A DNA stretch of 64,000 bases from Leucogyrophana mollusca. Taxonomy: Eukaryota; Basidiomycota; Agaricomycetes; Boletales. The position numbers and the translations under genes were made by a program. Shown here one piece after another: positions 59,398 through 64,000 of the stretch. Position 1 is the stretch's first letter; every line of letters starts with the position of its first letter. The stretch is taken from contig MU266368.1 of NCBI GenBank assembly GCA_021014945.1, positions 1 through 64,000 on the forward strand. Reading direction: 5' to 3'. The notes beneath the pieces are model-generated. The model did no database searches and was not told the origin of the DNA. It saw only the letters and a program-made list of their open reading frames with translations.

Positions 59398-59902
59398 CGC
59401 AGCTTATTAGATTTGTGGAGTGCTTGGCTTGAGGGGAGTATAATTATAAATTCTTTGTGGACCAGGAGAGAAGAGAAAAAAAGCGGATAAACGCTGGAGG
59501 GAGGGGAACAAGCAGAAGATGATCAAAAGGATCAAGAAGCCGTCCTAACTTTAGGCGGTCCGTTGGGCGCAGCGGCACAGCCACGCCATGCAAAGGGGAA
59601 CAGGGATTCGGAATGCCGGACGTCTCAGTTTCCAGTGCGTCCGGAGGAATAACAGAGTGTCTTCGCATTGAATATTGAATGACAGACAACAGAGACATAC
59701 TGAAAGGGTAAGAGATGGGAAATAGGAGTTAAATGAACTTGGGAATGGGCTACAACGAATAAGATAATATATGTAATAGAGACCATCTAACCGCCCCCAG
59801 ATGCCAATTTAAAAAGAGTCAGGTTGCAATAATAGCTGAGAATCCATCCCGGATGATAATGTGTGACTTCTAGTCTGTGTGATAGATAAATAGAACTGTG
59901 AG
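59398..59902. other. J-protein promoter and downstream region of the small orphan gene
   Basis: 505 bases between two minus-strand genes. A minus ORF of 84 codons (59444-59698) has no recognisable feature. Two adjacent minus-strand transcripts should start and end here. Confidence 0.45.
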
Positions 59903-60637
59903 TTACGAGGACGAGTCCACTTCGTCCAGCGCGAGGACGCTCGTCGAAAAGCGCACTGCTTTCCGAGGGGTCATTGGTCTCTCACTGCTTGTGAGAGACG
60001 AGGAAGATGATGGGCGATAGCCCGGTAAGAATTTCGCCATGCGGAGTTTGAGGGAACGGACGGAAGAGTTAGGTGTCGTGGGACCCGCGGAGGTCACGGT
60101 AGACGTAGAAGGTGAGGCACCAAAGAGCGCCGATGATTTTGGGGGGGTCGTGAGGGAGCTCGCGGGTGTGTGTGTTTTCTTCAGCGAGGAGCGTGATGGG
60201 GGGAGAGGGGTTGGGCGGGGATTTGCGATGTGCATGCTGATATTATGTCGTGAGGGGGATGACGGTGCGGAATGCCGATGGGGGTTTCCGGAAGGGCGGA
60301 GATGGGGTGTCCGTGATATGTGAAGCCCCATGGCTATTTGTTCGATTGTGGGGCGGGATGCGGAGGGGTCCATAAACCGGGACCGTGTGGGGGAGGAATA
60401 GTTGGGGTCCCCCTCTTCAGGGGTCGAGTACATGCCACCACGCTGAGGCAAATGAGCAAGCATGTCCGGCGCAAAGAACAGTGAACGTACTGGCTGGAGC
60501 GGGTCATCCGACCTCCTCTTCTGGGCACCCGTGTACTTGCGCATGGAGAACAGGAATCGAGACGCTGTTCCTGCGACAGATGGAGGGGAATAAAGAGTCT
60601 TCGAGGAGGATGAGGATGAGGATGGAAGTGAGCTCAT
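59903..60637 (-). CDS. Small Ser-rich orphan protein with a KAVRF motif
   Basis: Single uninterrupted frame of 244 residues from an ATG at 60637. No family is recognised. Composition is Ser/Pro/Thr-rich with a polyserine start. Short basic or hydrophobic islands stand out: RFLFSMRKYTGAQKRR near residue 27, RSLFFAPDMLAHLPQRGGMY near 50, RPTIEQIAMGLHISRTPH near 95, and RSLKLRMAKFLPGYRP near 195. The C-terminus reads PMTPRKAVRFSTSVLALDEV, with KAVRF (59948-59962) matching the RVxF phosphatase-1 docking pattern next to a T-P site. The patchy conservation-like islands within disordered sequence argue for a real protein, but nothing shows its role. Confidence 0.65.
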   Translation of the reverse strand: MSSLPSSSSSSSKTLYSPPSVAGTASRFLFSMRKYTGAQKRRSDDPLQPVRSLFFAPDMLAHLPQRGGMYSTPEEGDPNYSSPTRSRFMDPSASRPTIEQIAMGLHISRTPHLRPSGNPHRHSAPSSPSRHNISMHIANPRPTPLPPSRSSLKKTHTPASSLTTPPKSSALFGASPSTSTVTSAGPTTPNSSVRSLKLRMAKFLPGYRPSSSSSLTSSERPMTPRKAVRFSTSVLALDEVDSSS

Positions 60638-62993
60638 CGCTGGAACGTGTTTGAATAATATGTAACAGGTCCCAGGCTGTGTGGGGAATCGCTATCGTCG
60701 TGTGCTGCGCAGTCTCAAGGTAATATCCCTGCGCTGGGGTCGTCGTGGTCGTGAACAGAGGCTATCGCAAGGGTACATCCACGGAAATTGCAGATGAGAC
60801 TTGAGCTTGAGCCTTGTCGTCGCGAGGTATAACGGTGCCCGGAGCAACAACGTGGACAGCTGGCAGCGGCGTCACAGCAAACAGAATTTGGGGAAAATTC
60901 AACCGAGGTATCTCAACTTCGGCATCTCCCGGCATGACCCGTGACTATACGTATCGTGCCTTCCACAAACTCTTCCACATCGCTTGTGTGTCAGACATGC
61001 AATTATCAGGCGGCATTGTACAACGAAATTAGTAGTTACACGTCTTCCTGCAGGATCCGGAACGTCATAAGATAGGTCGCTCACTTCATCACGACAATGC
61101 GAGGATCTCGCGGGAATTCCGCTGACATGATCCACACGGTGGAGCCCCTCAGTGTTTCGTCACAATGACCGAGGTGCGTTGCTCCGCACCTGTGGCAAAT
61201 GTGCCGCGAGGTAATCCCCGAGGAACCAGCGAGTCATGGCAGAAGCTCAACGCGCTTCTCGTCACGATGCGCGATCATTAACGCTTACCCCACAGAATGA
61301 TGCGTATTCAAAGTCAAAAGCCAAAGATAAAGGGTAAACCAAGATGGTCATTGTCACATCCGTATGGGCAGGTTGACGGGACCTTCAAAGCGCTGTGGGT
61401 GGGGGTAGACTCGTTGTGGCACGTGTCCCGGAGTTGACACGCGGTAGGGTCACGGTAATATTGATGCAGCAGATACCCACCTTCGCTACTCAGCGTCGGG
61501 GATCCTCCTTTAACTTACCTTGCTGGTCTACTGGCTTCGAAAAGTCTTACCTACGAAGACCTTCACCTTCGAGTGGTCTGCGAAAGAGGGTTTGCCATGA
61601 CACTCACACGCCGCTGCAGTGATGACTTGATGAATACATCATTCCACACAAGTGTTGTCATTCCGCGCACCTTCAAGCTAAAAGAAGTTCGTACTCGCTA
61701 CATCATCTGCGTCACATGCAATACACGTAGGACGTGAAGGGGTGAGAAGATGTCAGGGGAAGCACGATGCTCGCTCGGACATTTCTCGATGTGCTTCCTT
61801 TGGGGTGAATCGAAGACGAAAGGCGCTAGGCAGATAAGAATATGGGTTTTGAAGGGATAAGGGAGTCGAAGATCCATGTTGCAGACGCGTGATCCAACAT
61901 AAGGCCGCATGCGCATGGGGGCAAGAGGCAGGCGGAGAATCCGGGTCAGGCATGAACTTAGCCTCACCAACACTATCAACGAGCCTGAGCTATTACTGGG
62001 CCATGAAGATAATCATTGGAGAGTGATGACACCTCACTCGACATAGGGGGTTCTGAGGGATCACCTACAGGAAGGATACATAACCCCATCAGCCCTGCCG
62101 TGGTTGACGACATTGCTGTTTTTCCATCACCGACGAAAGGGATAAGCACCAGGGCGGAAAAGAAATATAGTTCCCACCTTAGACAGGTCCAGTCCTGTGT
62201 GAGGATTGGGTCGACCTATGGCGAAAGAACAAAGCACAGGAGTGAGGACGAGAAGAGGCGCCATAGCAAGAGGCTACTGATGGACACACGCCAAGGTACC
62301 CTACCTCCTGGACGCTGTCCCATGAGGCCTTTTATATGCATTTGAGAGGGAAGACACCCGTCGGGAGACATCGGCGTGGTCCCAAACGAGCAAAGGCACT
62401 TCCGTCCACTGCCTCACCGCAAGGCAGGATTATTACGATGGAATGCGGACTGCGCGCATGGACGGCGGCGTCTACGATCGTACATGGTTATCAAGAATCC
62501 TGAAGACTCGAGAGAAGGCTAGCCCGTGCGATATTGGAGGATCTCTCGTTTTGCCGGGCAATCGACGGCACGAAATGACTGCATCAAGGAGTAGAATATT
62601 CGGTTGTAGGAATGTCTAAATCAGCGTGGCACGGTAGAGGGACCTGGGGAGCCGGTGTCCGAGATTCTGAGTCGGAGACCGAGGCGAGGTAGTCTGATCA
62701 GATGGAACGCAGACTTGATATGCCGCCTTTGGAGTCGCTCGCGAGCGTATGGGCAACGACAAATCTGTACATCTGTTCCGCCCTTGGATCGGTTGCTGGT
62801 CGAGAGAGAAAGCAGGAGCAATTTGAACTTCCAAGGTTCGGGCCAATGCAGAGCACTGCCAGTTACACGTCGGGATCCCCCGGGCCGCCTTGACCCTGAG
62901 CTCACTCAAATTTCCAAGTTCCTCCGCCAAAGCTTCCGTTAACCGCATCCTCCAGCGCAAAGCACCCAGTCCTTTTCCCGTCAACTCTACGTT
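60638..62993. other. Intergenic region without a supported gene, 2.4 kb
   Basis: Lies between divergent genes (the small orphan on the minus strand, heme lyase on the plus strand). ORFs up to 128 codons (62616-63002 minus) overlap the heme lyase start on the other strand and look like shadows. No transposon, tRNA or repeat was noticed. Confidence 0.45.
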
Positions 62994-63894
62994 ATGGGCC
63001 AAACAGCCTCGGCGAATAGAGCCTCAGAGCCACCTTCAGGATGTCCCATGCACAACCAACAAAAACCTTCCGCTGCAGCCTCGGGATGTCCGATCGACCA
63101 TTCTCCATCCTCAGCACCCTCAACCAGCGGGTGCCCCATTGACCATACCGCGCTCAACCCCCTCAACCAAATGCCCACCCTCTCCCAATCTCCCACATCT
63201 GCTTCCCAATCCATCGCCCTCCCAACCTCCCGTACCGAGTCTTCCATACCGCGGGAGCCTGGTGCGAAGTGGGAGTATCCCTCACCCCAGCAGTTCTATA
63301 ACGCTCTTGTGAGGAAGGGGTGGGAGACGCCCGAGGAACATGTGGAGACGATGGTGGACATACACAATTTCCTGAACGAGCAGGCGTGGGGGGAGGTGCT
63401 CAAATGGGAGAAACGAGTTAGCAGGTGGGTATGCGTTGCGATTAGTTGAACATTTTGTTGACCGCCGCTATGAATTTTCAGCGACGGTGACGAGGAACCG
63501 CATCTTGCGCGCTTTAAAGGCCGTCCTGGGGAGATGTCACCCAAAGCCCGCTTCTGGCTATTTGCAGGGTGGTTGCTGCCAACGCGATTCAAGTACGTTC
63601 TATTCATCGGCATGCAGACTGAACCTGGCTGATTTACCGCACAGCACCGAGCCTCCATTTGACCGACATGACTGGGTCGTCCGCCGACCAAAGACAGGCG
63701 AAGAAGTGCGCTACGTTATCGACTACTACTCGGCGCCCCCAGAGCCAGACGGTTCCCCCGTTTTCTCGTTGGATGTACGCCCTGCACTCGATAGTTTCGG
63801 GAGTGTAAAGGAGCGGATAGCAGTTGCGACTGAGGAAGCATGGGCGACCTTCCGCGAGAGCAGCCCCGCGGGATCTTCTCCACTGCGGTCATAG
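62994..63894 (+). CDS. Cytochrome c heme lyase (holocytochrome c synthase)
   Basis: Three exons (62994-63424, 63482-63592, 63645-63894) join in frame to 263 residues. The enzyme attaches heme covalently to apocytochrome c (or c1) at the inner mitochondrial membrane, facing the intermembrane space. The N-terminus carries three Cys-Pro heme-binding motifs: SGCPMHN, SGCPIDH and SGCPIDH. The family core follows: WEYPSPQQFYNALVRKGWET, VDIHNFLNEQAWGEVLKWEK, HLARFKGRPGEMSPKARFWL and PPFDRHDWVVRRPKTGEEVR, then YVIDYYSAPPEPDGSPVFSL with the C-terminal helix KERIAVATEEAWATF. The length is usual for the family. Yeast has separate CYC3 and CYT2 lyases; I cannot say which one this equals. Confidence 0.93.
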
Positions 63895-64000
63895 TGACTT
63901 TTTACGACATACTCATCCCCCCTCACATTAAGTTATATATTTTGATATCATGGCCAATAGAGGTATAATTGCGTGCTGATGTTATTCGTTGCCCCCGAAC
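63895..64000. other. Downstream of heme lyase, window edge
   Basis: 106 bases of AT-rich sequence after the stop, probably the 3' untranslated region. Confidence 0.4.

Noticed and set aside
62616..63002. 128-codon minus-strand ORF overlapping the heme lyase start
   Set aside because: Antisense to the heme lyase start and upstream region, with no recognisable feature.
1..64000. CRISPR arrays, insertion sequences and long terminal repeats
   Set aside because: No spaced direct repeats, terminal inverted repeats or transposase and reverse transcriptase motifs were seen; the DNA is eukaryotic.

Overview
The window is nuclear DNA of a filamentous basidiomycete, most likely an Agaricomycete. Genes are split by many short introns (about 36-70 nt, GT-AG with occasional GC-AG), genes are dense on both strands, and the families are typical of mushroom-forming fungi: an F-box protein of the leucine-rich Agaricomycete type, fungal GSTs of the GTE/FuA type, a DUF7330-like protein, and long Ser/Pro-rich orphan proteins. 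There is no prokaryotic or viral signature. All exon joins below were deduced by eye from splice sites, reading frame and family knowledge.

Left part (1-16.2 kb): an F-box protein, an R3H-SUZ RNA-binding protein, an AVT-type vacuolar amino-acid transporter and a Ser/Pro-rich orphan lie on the minus strand. A small DUF202 membrane protein and the methylenetetrahydrofolate reductase MET13 follow on the plus strand, then an ELMO/CED-12 protein on the minus strand.

Middle (16-39.9 kb): a gene-poor 2.1 kb leads to two tandem plus-strand orphan genes. After these come a tRNA-Pro(AGG) with an 11-nt intron, a tandem pair of glutathione S-transferases of which one copy is broken, and a SAF1-like F-box/RCC1 protein. 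A 5.2-kb stretch has no gene I can support. A CON7-type C2H2 transcription factor follows, then 3.7 kb of apparently non-coding DNA and a coiled-coil RING protein.

Right part (40-64 kb): ARP8 (INO80 complex) and the complete TOR kinase sit head-to-tail on the minus strand. A second tRNA-Pro(AGG), with a 13-nt intron, follows. Then come a DUF7330-like protein, an M20-family amidohydrolase (PM20D2-like), a J-domain plus DnaJ-X co-chaperone, a small Ser-rich orphan, a 2.4-kb gap and cytochrome c heme lyase.

Most of these are housekeeping genes that act separately: one-carbon metabolism, nutrient signalling (TOR, vacuolar amino-acid transport), chromatin remodelling, ubiquitin ligation, and mitochondrial cytochrome assembly. 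I see no gene cluster that looks like a novel defence, mobile or secondary-metabolite system. The most notable observations are structural. Micro-exons of 15, 16, 16 and 20 nt carry essential residues, two introns are GC-AG, the two tRNA-Pro genes show a compensatory base-pair change and unrelated introns, and one GST copy has decayed.
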